Source: Cupriavidus necator (GTDB taxonomy: Bacteria; Pseudomonadota; Gammaproteobacteria; Burkholderiales; Burkholderiaceae). From it: a DNA stretch of 64,000 nt. Below the pieces are notes generated by a model. It saw only the letters and a program-made list of their open reading frames with translations. It was not told the origin of the DNA and ran no database searches. The DNA lies in the NCBI GenBank assembly GCA_022041995.1, contig CP074382.1:558001-622000 (forward strand), given 5' to 3'. A program made the position numbers and the translations under genes. Positions 17,636 through 25,419 of the stretch are shown here, piece by piece (positions within the stretch are counted from its first letter, which is position 1; the number at the start of each line of letters is the position of its first letter).

Positions 17636-18969
17636 CTAAAGCAGGAATCGCGTGACGGAGCAAAATTCCCCCTCGCGGATCGTGCGCGTGTCGTGGAGAT
17701 CCGACTCCTTGCCCAAGGCGTCAAGGAGCGTCTGCCGTGGTACTTCGGTGTGGCGATCCTCGCTACCATGGACATGATCGAGGGTAGAAAGCAATGTCAC
17801 TTGTCGCCCCTTCTTCGACTTTCCGCCTTTGGCCTCAAAACCATTCCAGAGCGTCTTCGGGGTGGCATTACGACTTCCATGATGGCCGACCTTGTAGAGT
17901 CCGACGTTCGCCAAGCGCTCCAGAGACTTAGGATCCGACAAGGCGTACTGCCAGTTTTCAAACTGCGCATCCCCGGGAACAACACAAACTTCCCATTCAC
18001 CTCAAAGAGCAGGATCACGCTCGTGTTGTTCATCTGGTTGTCCAGGATCCGCACAATCGATAACAGATTCTCAGCCTGTTCTCGCTGCGCCTGATACCGG
18101 TACCATCGCATGTCCCACGGCCGACGCCTGTCCACATATTTTGGAAAGAGTGCAGACGCACCTGGCTCGCCGGCCTTGGCAATGCGCCCTCGCTTGGCCC
18201 AAAATTCCGCTTGCGCACCTACCAACTGCCAATACTCCTCGGCGTTAGTCTGGCTTTGCTTGCGAATGCCGGCGTGTTGCTCAAGGGTCGGAGGGCCGAG
18301 TACGTGCGTCTTGACGCCCGGCAGAATGTCTTCCAACCCAGATTTAGCGCCCGCATAGACGTACTTGCTGTTTCGAGCCATGCTTCTCAGGTTCTCAATA
18401 GCGTCCCGGTTGGCCAGGTCGTTGTCGTCCCCAAGGAACTCAAGCTGAGCCTTGATCCCATTGAGATGGGACCCTCGCAGCCGCGCGCTCGCCGACTTCA
18501 CGTAGCCTGCGAATTGGTTCATGTTGTCCAGCATGACGAGATGTTCGCGCGCTGCTTGATGGCGCTTGTTCTGGCTCACGCTTGTCGGCACTCTCGCATC
18601 TGCCAGTGCATCGGGGTCCTCGGTCCATGGCTGAATGACAACGTCCGGCTTCAGGTCTCTGATGATCTGTCCCGGCCCCTTGCCGGACACAAGGGAAAAC
18701 CCACTGATGTGGTCCTTGTGTCTATGGGTTGCCACAACCGCGTGCAGTTTCTTTCCACAGACCTCTTTGATGGACTGGGCAATATCCAGCAGATACTTGG
18801 GCGTATCCTTTCCCTTCGGCGCCCGTGTGGTTCCAAAGTCAATCAGGACGTGCTTTAGCCTTGCGGGATAGTGAAACGTCAGCAGAAAACAGTCGCCGAA
18901 TCCTACGTTGTAGCTGCGAAGCGTCAGTTCTGTAGGACGCTCCTTCTCCACCGCTTTTTTCGATGCCAT
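17636..18969 (-). pseudogene. Metallo-beta-lactamase-fold hydrolase, one frameshift
   Basis: From ATG 18969 the protein reads LTLRSYNVGFGDCFLLTFHY, VLIDFGTT and VVATHRHKDHISGF, the HxHxDH zinc motif written HRHKDH, as in ComEC-like and other stand-alone MBL proteins. The frame breaks at the four-C run 17971-17974 (FPG); one extra base joins it to DAQFENWQYALSDPKSLERL, VGLYKVGHHGSRN and the C-terminal zinc-ligand region, giving about 444 residues. The protein is soluble, without signal peptide. It starts one base after the stop of the peptidase-like gene, so the pair is an operon. Its function is unknown. Confidence 0.7.
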
Positions 18970-18970
18970 G

Positions 18971-20117
18971 CTACCAGTCTCCTTTCGCCGTGGACGACGG
19001 CCGAAGCTCCCGATCGCGATGCATCGCCGCGATTCGTGCGGTGACAGATTGCGTTTGAGCGAAGTGACCGCGATCCCAGAGACTCTGTAATCTGTCCGTC
19101 TGCTTGTCGGTAGTGACGCCCGTTCCTATATGAAACTTTAGAAGACCGTATTCATTGAAGACCATGGTTCCGCCGCCAAAGAGATTAATCAGCTTGGCCG
19201 TTGGCATCTCCGAGGGTTTTTTGATCCCAAGTGACGAAAGCTCACTCCCATAGACGGTCAGTTGCTGAATGTACTCAACCACCGTTTCCCGGAGAATCGT
19301 GTGGTCATTGCTGACTCTTACAACGGGTCTTACTGAAGTAACCCGGGTGAAAGCGTCAGGATGTATGCCAAGCGCGCGCTTGTTCTCCCACACAAACCGA
19401 AATACTTCGACCGGATCGCGCTGCATCCGCTCGAAGTGCGTGCCGACGAGGGTGAATTCACTGGCGCGGGGTGGCTTCCAGGCGCCGTCGGTGCGCGCAT
19501 TGCTAGCCGGATCTACGCCAAACGCCTCAAATGAGGAGCGCAGCACCTCGCGATACCGGTACCTGCCATCATTTGGGTTGAGTTGGATGTCCGCAGTGAG
19601 GACGGCACTTAGATAATCGCCAAAGGTCAGATCGACCGGCGGCATGTAGTCCAGAGCACGAATCAGAATCCGCAGCAGGTGCGTAGCCGCCTTGACACCC
19701 TCTTCGACGACAACAGATCGTGCCACACCGCCAGGGCTAGTCTTCACGATTGGACTCAGACGGCTCACCCAGACCTCGAAGAACGCGTGCAGGACAATTG
19801 CAACCAACAGCTCCCCGCGATCATGTGCCTCCTGAAAGCGCTCACTTTTATATAGCGAGCGATCTGGCTTGATCTTGAGCGACTCACGCAGTGCGGATCC
19901 CGGCACACCGCTAAGCGCAGCCCCCATTTGCTCAGCCAGCCTCGCGAAACGCGCGCCGCTCAGTTTCTTCGTTGTCAGATTAGCAACAGGCACCAGTCCA
20001 TCGGAGGCCGCCAAAGGCTCAAGCAGCCAGTGGATGATTGAATCGCTCTTGAAAACAGATAGCAGCGCGACGATGTCAGAGTAGCCCTCGTGAAAAGCCG
20101 CCTGATCTGACAACGAT
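18971..20117 (-). pseudogene. C-terminal part of a putative gluzincin metallopeptidase
   Basis: At least 381 residues are open up to the left end of the transposon at 20118, so the 5' part is missing. The start of what remains, AFHEGYSDIVALLSVF, resembles the segment after HExxH in M4-like gluzincins, where this Glu is the third zinc ligand. The HExxH itself would be in the lost part. The remainder (LRILIRALDYMPPVDLTFGD and LFGGGTMVFNEYGLLKFHIG) is well ordered and uninterrupted. The pairing with an MBL-fold protein suggests a two-gene unit of unknown purpose. Confidence 0.55.
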
Positions 20118-20189
20118 TGTGCATAAGCAGCTTTCGTGATGCCGATAGCGCGGGGATTTGAGCAAGAACGGTGATGGACGCTAGAGGGG

Positions 20190-20226
20190 TTCCCTCAGGG
20201 AGCGTGCGCGCACGCGCCTGAGGGAA
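20190..20226 (+). promoter_or_regulatory. Long hairpin in front of the zinc-ribbon gene
   Basis: TTCCCTCAGG and CCTGAGGGAA form a perfect 10 bp stem enclosing GCGTGCGCGCAC, itself palindromic. The GAGGGAA of the right arm would be the ribosome-binding site of the gene starting at 20228, so the fold could limit its translation; alternatively it is a protein-binding site near the transposon end. The same structure is present at 56892-56928. Confidence 0.5.
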
Positions 20227-20227
20227 G

Positions 20228-20827
20228 ATGTCGCCTTTATTGTGTCGAGCAATGAAGGAGACCTCAGCAGTGTGCCATGCCTTGCTACAAACGCCGGCGT
20301 TTTTTGCCCTGTTACGCCGGATCGACGAAGACCTGATGACGGTGGCGCGGGACAGGGGCTGCTGCCATTGCAGCTCTGTGCTGCACAGTGCCAACTATCC
20401 GCGTAAGCCACGCGGATGCCCACCGGCAGCACACCCGGACTGCGCTACGCGCCTGAGCCTGTGCTGTGCCGGATGCCGCAAACGCATGACGCCCGATTCG
20501 GTGCGTTTCCTCGGCCGGCGCGTCTGGCTGACCATTATCCTGGTACTGCGATCGAGTCGTGCCCATGGCGCCTGCCTGGACGGCCTGCCCGCGATCAGTT
20601 GGACTACGCTCAAGCGCTGGCGTCAGTGGTGGACCGAGACCTTCCCAAAGACCCCCGCCGGCCGGTGGCTGCGTGGTCTCATCCCGCCAACGCCCGAGCC
20701 GTTCATCTATCCCGACCGCCTGCTGCAATCGGTCGAGCACAACAGCGAGGAGGAGCGCCTGGCCGCGGTATTGCGCTTGCTGCTCGGGCCCGGCCTGACC
20801 ACGCAGGCTGAGGGATGCGCCAGATAG
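20228..20827 (+). CDS. Zinc-ribbon/HTH accessory protein of transposon A
   Basis: 199 residues. Cysteine pairs in CCHCSS and LCCAGCRKRM (plus PAAHPDCATR) suggest a zinc ribbon in residues 45-85. A helix-turn-helix-like stretch, LPAISWTTLKRWRQWWTETF, follows at about 120-140. The same plan (zinc ribbon, then a TLKRW/TVRRW helix) occurs in the first gene of the complete transposon at 37293-40667. It probably binds transposon or target DNA; the exact role is unknown. The start at 20228 is near the hairpin; ATG 20252 is an alternative. Confidence 0.6.
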   Translation: MSPLLCRAMKETSAVCHALLQTPAFFALLRRIDEDLMTVARDRGCCHCSSVLHSANYPRKPRGCPPAAHPDCATRLSLCCAGCRKRMTPDSVRFLGRRVWLTIILVLRSSRAHGACLDGLPAISWTTLKRWRQWWTETFPKTPAGRWLRGLIPPTPEPFIYPDRLLQSVEHNSEEERLAAVLRLLLGPGLTTQAEGCAR

Positions 20828-20911
20828 GAGCTTCTCCCGCAGAACATGTCGATGGCGGGTCACTCGCACTGCCCGTAGCCTGCTCCCGTTATCCACCCCA
20901 ATGGGAGAGTC

Positions 20912-22354
20912 ATGTCACTATCGATCGATCATCGCAACCGATGGGCGCGCTTGCGCTTCTCGGTCATTGGCCCTTTGCTGGCTTCGCCGCCCGGCAAAGG
21001 CGAATTGCAGCAAGCGTTCCAGGTTCTGGCCGCCAAGGTCTGGCGGCACCCCATCACTGGCGCCGACGTTCAGTTCGGCGCGTCCTCCATCGAACGCTGG
21101 TACTACCGGGCCCGTCATGTCCAGGACCCGGTCGATCAGCTCAAGAACCGCCTGCGCGACGATTGCGGCCACTTCGTCAGCCTGAGCCCGACCATCATCG
21201 AGGCGCTGGTGGAACAGTACCGGCAGCATCCCGGTTGGACCATGCAGTTGCATTACGACAACCTGCGCGTCGCGACCAAGGATGGTCCGGACACGCTGCC
21301 GTCCTACACCACGGTGTGTCGGTATCTGAAGGCGCATGGTCTGGTGCGCAAACCAACGCCGCGCTCGAGCACCGATGGCGCCATTGCAGCGGCGGCTCGC
21401 CGCGAGGCACGCGAGGTGCGCAGCTACGAAGTCGACCACGTGGCCGCCCTCTGGCATCTGGACTTCCACCATGGTTCACGCAAGGTGCTCACCCCTGATG
21501 GGCAATGGCACAAGCCGCTGCTGCTCTGCATTATGGACGACCATTCCCGGCTGGTCTGCCACCTGCAGTGGTTCCTTGATGAGACCACCGCGTCGCTGGT
21601 GCACGGCGTCTCGCAGGCCATCATGAAGCGGGGCCTGCCGCGGGCGATCATGACCGACAACGGCGCGGCCATGATCGCCGACGAGTTCGTCGAGGGGCTG
21701 GCCAGCCTGGGCATCCTGCACCAAACCACCTTGCCGTATAGCCCATACCAGAATGCCAAGCAGGAGCGCTTCTGGGGGCAGCTCGAATCGCGGCTGATGG
21801 CCATGCTCGAAGGCGAATCGCACCTGACCCTGGAGCAGTTGAACCTCGCCACGCAGGCCTGGGTCGAGCAGGAATACCACCACAAGGAACATGCCGAGCT
21901 CGAAGCGACGCCCCTGCAGCGCTACCTGTCCTGTGCCGACGTCTCGCGCCCCAGTCCCGAGGCGCTGGCCTTGCGTCGCGCCTTCCGTATCCGCAAGCAT
22001 CGCATGCAGCGCAGAACCGATGGCACCTGTACGCTGGACAGCGTGCGCTTCGAGCTCCCCGGCGCTTACCGCCACCTCGAGCAAGTCTGCTTGAGCTACG
22101 CGCGCTGGGATCTCTCTCAGGTCGACCTGATCAATGCGCGCACCGGCGCGATCCTGGCCGCCGTGTTCCCGCTGGACAAGTCGGCCAATGCCGACGCACG
22201 GCGCGCGCAGCTCACGTCAAAGGGAGCGGCGCCCGCTAACGAGCAACCTGCTCAGACTGGCACTGCACCGCTGCTGCGTCAGTTGCTTGCCGAACACGCT
22301 GCCACCGGCCTGCCGCCGGCCTATCTCCCACCCGCTGCACCCACCAAGCCATGA
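20912..22354 (+). CDS. DDE (rve-type) transposase of transposon A
   Basis: 480 residues, intact. The N-terminal 160 residues are helical and DNA-binding in look (SYTTVCRYLKAHGLVRKPTP). The integrase core has Asp in ALWHLDFHHGSRK, Asp in AIMTDNGAAM and Glu in NAKQERFWGQL. A beta-rich Mu/TniA-like C-terminal domain follows (RTDGTCTLDSVRFELPGAYR). GGAGAG precedes the ATG. Its stop overlaps the ATPase start (ATGA), a coupling common in transposase/ATPase pairs such as TniA-TniB, TnsB-TnsC and IstA-IstB. Confidence 0.8.
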   Translation: MSLSIDHRNRWARLRFSVIGPLLASPPGKGELQQAFQVLAAKVWRHPITGADVQFGASSIERWYYRARHVQDPVDQLKNRLRDDCGHFVSLSPTIIEALVEQYRQHPGWTMQLHYDNLRVATKDGPDTLPSYTTVCRYLKAHGLVRKPTPRSSTDGAIAAAARREAREVRSYEVDHVAALWHLDFHHGSRKVLTPDGQWHKPLLLCIMDDHSRLVCHLQWFLDETTASLVHGVSQAIMKRGLPRAIMTDNGAAMIADEFVEGLASLGILHQTTLPYSPYQNAKQERFWGQLESRLMAMLEGESHLTLEQLNLATQAWVEQEYHHKEHAELEATPLQRYLSCADVSRPSPEALALRRAFRIRKHRMQRRTDGTCTLDSVRFELPGAYRHLEQVCLSYARWDLSQVDLINARTGAILAAVFPLDKSANADARRAQLTSKGAAPANEQPAQTGTAPLLRQLLAEHAATGLPPAYLPPAAPTKP

Positions 22355-22758
22355 TGCAACCCAACCTGCTGGCCTTGTACGGCCTGAAGTTCAACCCCTT
22401 CGCCCAGGACATCCCCGTCGAGGCCGTGTTCGTACCACCTAAGCTCGATCACTTCTGCTGGCGCATCGAGAACGGTATGGCCCGCGAAGGCGGCTTCGCC
22501 ATGGTGCATGGCGACCCTGGCTGCGGCAAGAGCGTCACGCTGCGCCTGCTTCATCAGCGCCTCATGCGCGTCCCCGATCTGATGGTCGGCTCGATCGCCC
22601 ACCCGCAGAGCAATCTGGCGGACTTCTACCGCGAGCTCAGCGACATCTTTACCGTACCGCTCAAGCCCCACAACCGATGGGGTGGCTTCAAGGCGCTGCG
22701 CGAGCGCTGGCTCGCCCACATGGAGGCCAGCCGCCGTCGCTGCGTGCTGCTCATTGAC
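22351..22758 (+). pseudogene. AAA+ transposition ATPase, cut at Walker B
   Basis: 136 codons starting FNPFAQDIPVEAVFVPP contain Walker A (GDPGCGKSVTLRLL) and stop in the Walker B motif RRCVLLID, where the RIT left end contributes a TAA. The missing EAQE and C-terminal half are not present elsewhere near this copy but lie at 63679-64000 for the second copy. ExeA/TniB-like ATPases choose target DNA and activate the transposase. Confidence 0.8.
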
Positions 22759-22848
22759 TAATGTGAAGCACTCCGATATGTGAAGCTACGAAGCTCGAGT
22801 CCAGTGGAGATTGGGATCAGCCGCTTCGCGCTTCACATAACAAAATCC

Positions 22849-23874
22849 TCAAAGACGACGCAGCCATCCGAGGAGATCGGCAGATCCGAGCACAAGACGT
22901 CCCGGTGCCTGCTCTGCCAGGACATCCGGAAAAACCTGCGTCAACGCTTGTCGCTTGAGGTTGAGGTCGGCCCGCGCGTACACCATGGTAGTGTTCAGGC
23001 TCGCATGCCCGAGCCATTGGCTGATGGTGGCAAAGTCAACGCCAGCCTTCAGAAGCGCGACAGCAGTACTATGCCGCACCGAATGAGGATGAATGTGCTT
23101 GCTGGGCAAGGTGCCAACAGTCGTGGCTGCTCTCGCGACATACTTGCGGAGAAGATATCGGACTCCAAAGCGCGTCAGTTTTGCTCCTCGTTCATTGCGA
23201 AACAGCGTGGCCTGGCTGTCCTGGATATCCGGCAGTGCCTGCGACAGATTGCGCAATAGCGAGGCGGTGTTAGCCCAGATCGGGCAGATTCTGACTTTTC
23301 CGCCCTTGCCCAGCAGCCTCACCTGATACGGTGGTTCCGTCCGGACATCGCATCGGCGCAGATCTAGCACTTCCTGGACGCGTGCGCCGGTGTTGAACAT
23401 CAATGCGAATAACGCGTAGTCGCGTTGGCCCGAGCGCGTTGAACGGTCGATCTGGCTCAATAGCGCCTTGACCTCGTTGGCCTCCAGATACTCGATCATA
23501 TGTTGCGTTGCGCCGCGTTTGAACGGAACACCGAGAACGCGTTGTAACTCACCGAAGCGTTCCGGATGCTCACCGGCGAGGAAATGGGCCAGGCAGTGCA
23601 GTGCCGCGAGGCGGGCGTTGCGAGTCGAGATGCCATTACCGCGTTCGCGTTCCAGGAAGTCGAGAAATGCGATCACCTGGTCGGCATTGAAATCCGCCAT
23701 ATCCAGGTTCTCCACAGGCCGCCCGGCCTGTTCGGAAGCGAAGCGCAAGAATAGAACAATGGCATCGCGATAGCCGTGTATCGTGTGAAGGCTCATTCCC
23801 CGCAGGTTCGGCAGATACTCCTGGAAGAACCGAAGGAGCGCCTTGCCAAGTGTATTGGGCCGATCGCGCTTCAT
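22849..23874 (-). CDS. ritC: Tyrosine recombinase RitC (copy A)
   Basis: 341 residues from ATG 23874, whose ATGA overlaps the ritB stop. The N-terminal SAM-like core-binding domain (LPNLRGMSLHTIHGYRDAIV) is followed by the catalytic domain: NTGARVQEVLDLR with the first Arg, HPHSVRHSTAVALLKAG (HxxR), WLGHASLNTTMVYARAD with the nucleophilic Tyr. All catalytic residues are present. It is the third gene of a recombinase trio. Confidence 0.85.
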   Translation of the reverse strand: MKRDRPNTLGKALLRFFQEYLPNLRGMSLHTIHGYRDAIVLFLRFASEQAGRPVENLDMADFNADQVIAFLDFLERERGNGISTRNARLAALHCLAHFLAGEHPERFGELQRVLGVPFKRGATQHMIEYLEANEVKALLSQIDRSTRSGQRDYALFALMFNTGARVQEVLDLRRCDVRTEPPYQVRLLGKGGKVRICPIWANTASLLRNLSQALPDIQDSQATLFRNERGAKLTRFGVRYLLRKYVARAATTVGTLPSKHIHPHSVRHSTAVALLKAGVDFATISQWLGHASLNTTMVYARADLNLKRQALTQVFPDVLAEQAPGRLVLGSADLLGWLRRL

Positions 23875-24072
23875 GATGTACCTCCATCGATCAGACTGCC
23901 AAAACCGACTTCGAACTGTTCGCTGGCGGCTTGCGCGAGCGCGGGCGTCCACCGAAGATAGTGGGCAGTTGAAAGGATTGATACGTGGCCCATGTACATC
24001 GAAAGCTTGGGTAGCTTGACCTGAACGTCCGCGCCGTCTTTATACCAGCGCAGCAAAGCGCCAATGGCGAAG
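23871..24072 (-). pseudogene. ritB: RitB C-terminal fragment (copy A)
   Basis: The fragment reads HFAIGALLRWYKDGADVQVK then LSMYMGHVSILSTAHYLRW, with the GH and nucleophilic Tyr of a tyrosine recombinase, but the box I Arg and HxxR region are missing. The IS3 element at 24073 forms its border. Confidence 0.75.
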
Positions 24073-24122
24073 TGAATCGCCCCGGGTTTTGAGGAGGCTC
24101 CAACTCTTGCGAGAATGGAGCC

Positions 24123-24446
24123 ATGAACAAGCAGATCAAGCATTCCCCCGAAGTCCAAGATCGGGCTGTTCGCCTGGTGCGAGAGCAACTCGGCGAGCAT
24201 CCTTCGCTATGGGCGGCGGTCCAGGCCATCGCCCCAAAGATTGGGTGCTCGGCCCATACATTGTTGAAATGGGTCAAGCGTGACCAGGTGGATAGCGGCG
24301 AACGCGACGGCGTCACGACGGCAGAGCGAGAGCGCATCAAGGCGCTGGAGCGTGAAGTCAAGGAATTGCGCCGGGCCAATGAGATTTTGAAGCTGGCCAG
24401 TGCGTTTTTCGCCCAGGCGGAGCTCGACCGCCGGCTCAAGTCCTGA
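24123..24446 (+). CDS. IS3-family OrfA (element B, copy 1)
   Basis: 107 residues with an HTH (WAAVQAIAPKIGCSAHTLLK) and a leucine-zipper helix (RERIKALEREVKELRRANEI). The ATG follows GAGAATGGAGCC. A TTTTTC-rich stretch near the end (SAFFAQAEL) and the -1 relation to OrfB suggest programmed -1 frameshifting to make OrfAB. Confidence 0.85.
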   Translation: MNKQIKHSPEVQDRAVRLVREQLGEHPSLWAAVQAIAPKIGCSAHTLLKWVKRDQVDSGERDGVTTAERERIKALEREVKELRRANEILKLASAFFAQAELDRRLKS

Positions 24447-25357
24447 AGGCCTTCGTCGATGAGCATCGAGATGCCTTCGGGGTCGAGCCGATCTGCAAAG
24501 TCTTGCAGATTGCCCCGTCGTGTTACCGACGCCATGCCGCACGGCTTCGTGATCCGTCGCGACGTAGCGCCCGTGCAATTCGCGATGAGCGTCTGCGGCC
24601 TGCGATCAAGCGGGTCTGGGAGGACAATATGCAGGTCTATGGTGCGGACAAAGTCTGGAAACAGATGAATCGGGAAGGCATGGCGGTGGCGCGCTGCACG
24701 GTCGAACGGCTGATGAAGCAGCTTGGCCTGGCGGGGGTGCGCCGGGGCAAGAAGAAGCGCACCACAGTGGCCGACGACTCGGTGCCGTGCCCTCTGGATC
24801 GCGTCAAGCGCCAGTTCCACGCCACACGGCCCAACCAACTGTGGGTGAGTGATTTCACCTACGTTTCGACTTGGCAGGGCTGGCTGTACGTGGCCTTCGT
24901 GATCGACGTGTTCGCCCGCTGTATTGTTGGCTGGCGCGTCAGCACTTCGATGACCACGGACTTCGTTCTGGATGCCTTGGAGCAGGCGCTCTACGCGCGC
25001 CATCCCGACAACGACGGGACGCTCATTCACCATTCTGACAGGGGATCGCAATACGTCAGCATTCGCTATACCGAGAGGCTTTCTGAAGCCGGCATTGAGC
25101 CGTCGGTGGGCAGCCGCGGTGACTCCTACGACAACGCACTGGCTGAGACCATCAATGGCCTGTACAAGGCCGAACTGATCCACAGGCGTGGCCCCTGGAA
25201 ATCCCGCGAGGCCGTGGAGCTTGCAACCTTGGAATGGGTGGCCTGGTTCAACAACCACCGCCTGATGGAATACCTCGGCTATATCCCGCCGGCTGAAGCT
25301 GAGGCAAACTACTATCGGCAACTCAGCGATACCGCTGCGGCCCCGGCATCAACTTAA
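24443..25357 (+). CDS. IS3-family OrfB (element B, copy 1)
   Basis: The frame -1 to OrfA opens at about 24443 (LKAFVDEHRDAFGVEPICKV) and has no obvious own ATG, so it is probably expressed as a frameshift fusion. HTH_21-like segment (NMQVYGADKVWKQMNREGMA), then the integrase core with catalytic residues in WVSDFTYVST, IHHSDRGSQY and SYDNALAETINGLYK. It is intact, with the same encoded protein as the second copy at 61145-62059. Confidence 0.85.
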   Translation: MKAFVDEHRDAFGVEPICKVLQIAPSCYRRHAARLRDPSRRSARAIRDERLRPAIKRVWEDNMQVYGADKVWKQMNREGMAVARCTVERLMKQLGLAGVRRGKKKRTTVADDSVPCPLDRVKRQFHATRPNQLWVSDFTYVSTWQGWLYVAFVIDVFARCIVGWRVSTSMTTDFVLDALEQALYARHPDNDGTLIHHSDRGSQYVSIRYTERLSEAGIEPSVGSRGDSYDNALAETINGLYKAELIHRRGPWKSREAVELATLEWVAWFNNHRLMEYLGYIPPAEAEANYYRQLSDTAAAPAST

Positions 25358-25391
25358 ACAAAACAGCCTCCTCGATTCCCGGGGTGATTCA

Positions 25392-25419
25392 GGCTCACCG
25401 GCGATTGGACCGGTGAGCC
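25392..25419 (+). terminator. Perfect 10 bp hairpin between IS3 and IS256
   Basis: GGCTCACCGG and CCGGTGAGCC flank an 8-base loop, immediately after the IS3 right end and just downstream of the IS256 transposase stop on the minus strand. There is no T-run, so it may be a stable 3' RNA structure, part of the IS256 end, or a target-site hairpin, rather than a classical terminator. Confidence 0.35.

Larger units (their letters stand above)
20118..22758 (+). mobile_element. Three-gene TG-ended transposon, copy A (left part)
   Basis: The common sequence with the copy at 56820 starts at TGTGCATAAGCAGC; flanks differ immediately to the left (CAACGAT here, CTCAGC there), which fixes the end. It carries a zinc-ribbon protein, a DDE transposase and the first half of an AAA+ ATPase, all on the plus strand. 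A RIT element interrupts the ATPase at 22759 and the right half of the transposon is lost here. Confidence 0.75.
22759..24072 (-). mobile_element. RIT element, left part only (copy A)
   Basis: It starts with the RIT terminal repeat TAATGTGAAGCACTCCGATA immediately after ATTGAC of the ATPase gene. It holds ritC and the 3' end of ritB up to the IS3 copy at 24073. ritA and the right end are missing here; the second copy at 59461-63672 has them. Confidence 0.8.
20118..25385 (+). repeat. 5.27 kb direct repeat, first copy
   Basis: This segment recurs at 56820-62087 with a constant offset of 36,702 bp through every gene start and stop, and all the encoded proteins are identical. It spans the left part of the three-gene transposon, a partial RIT element and an IS3 copy. 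The copies diverge at the right end of the IS3 element, where copy two has one G fewer. Confidence 0.9.
24073..25391 (+). mobile_element. IS3-family element B, copy 1 (1,319 bp)
   Basis: Ends match as an inverted repeat: TGAATCGCCCCGGG..GAGGAGGCT on the left and TGAATCACCCCGGG..GAGGAGGCT reversed on the right. Four copies or parts occur in the window (also 36915-41613 interrupted, 56571-56819 truncated, 60775-62092). It sits in place of the middle of ritB. Confidence 0.9.

Noticed and set aside
23891..25321. 476-codon minus-strand frame across the IS3 element
   Set aside because: It mirrors IS3 OrfB and OrfA and part of ritB; the plus-strand product has a full DDE domain.
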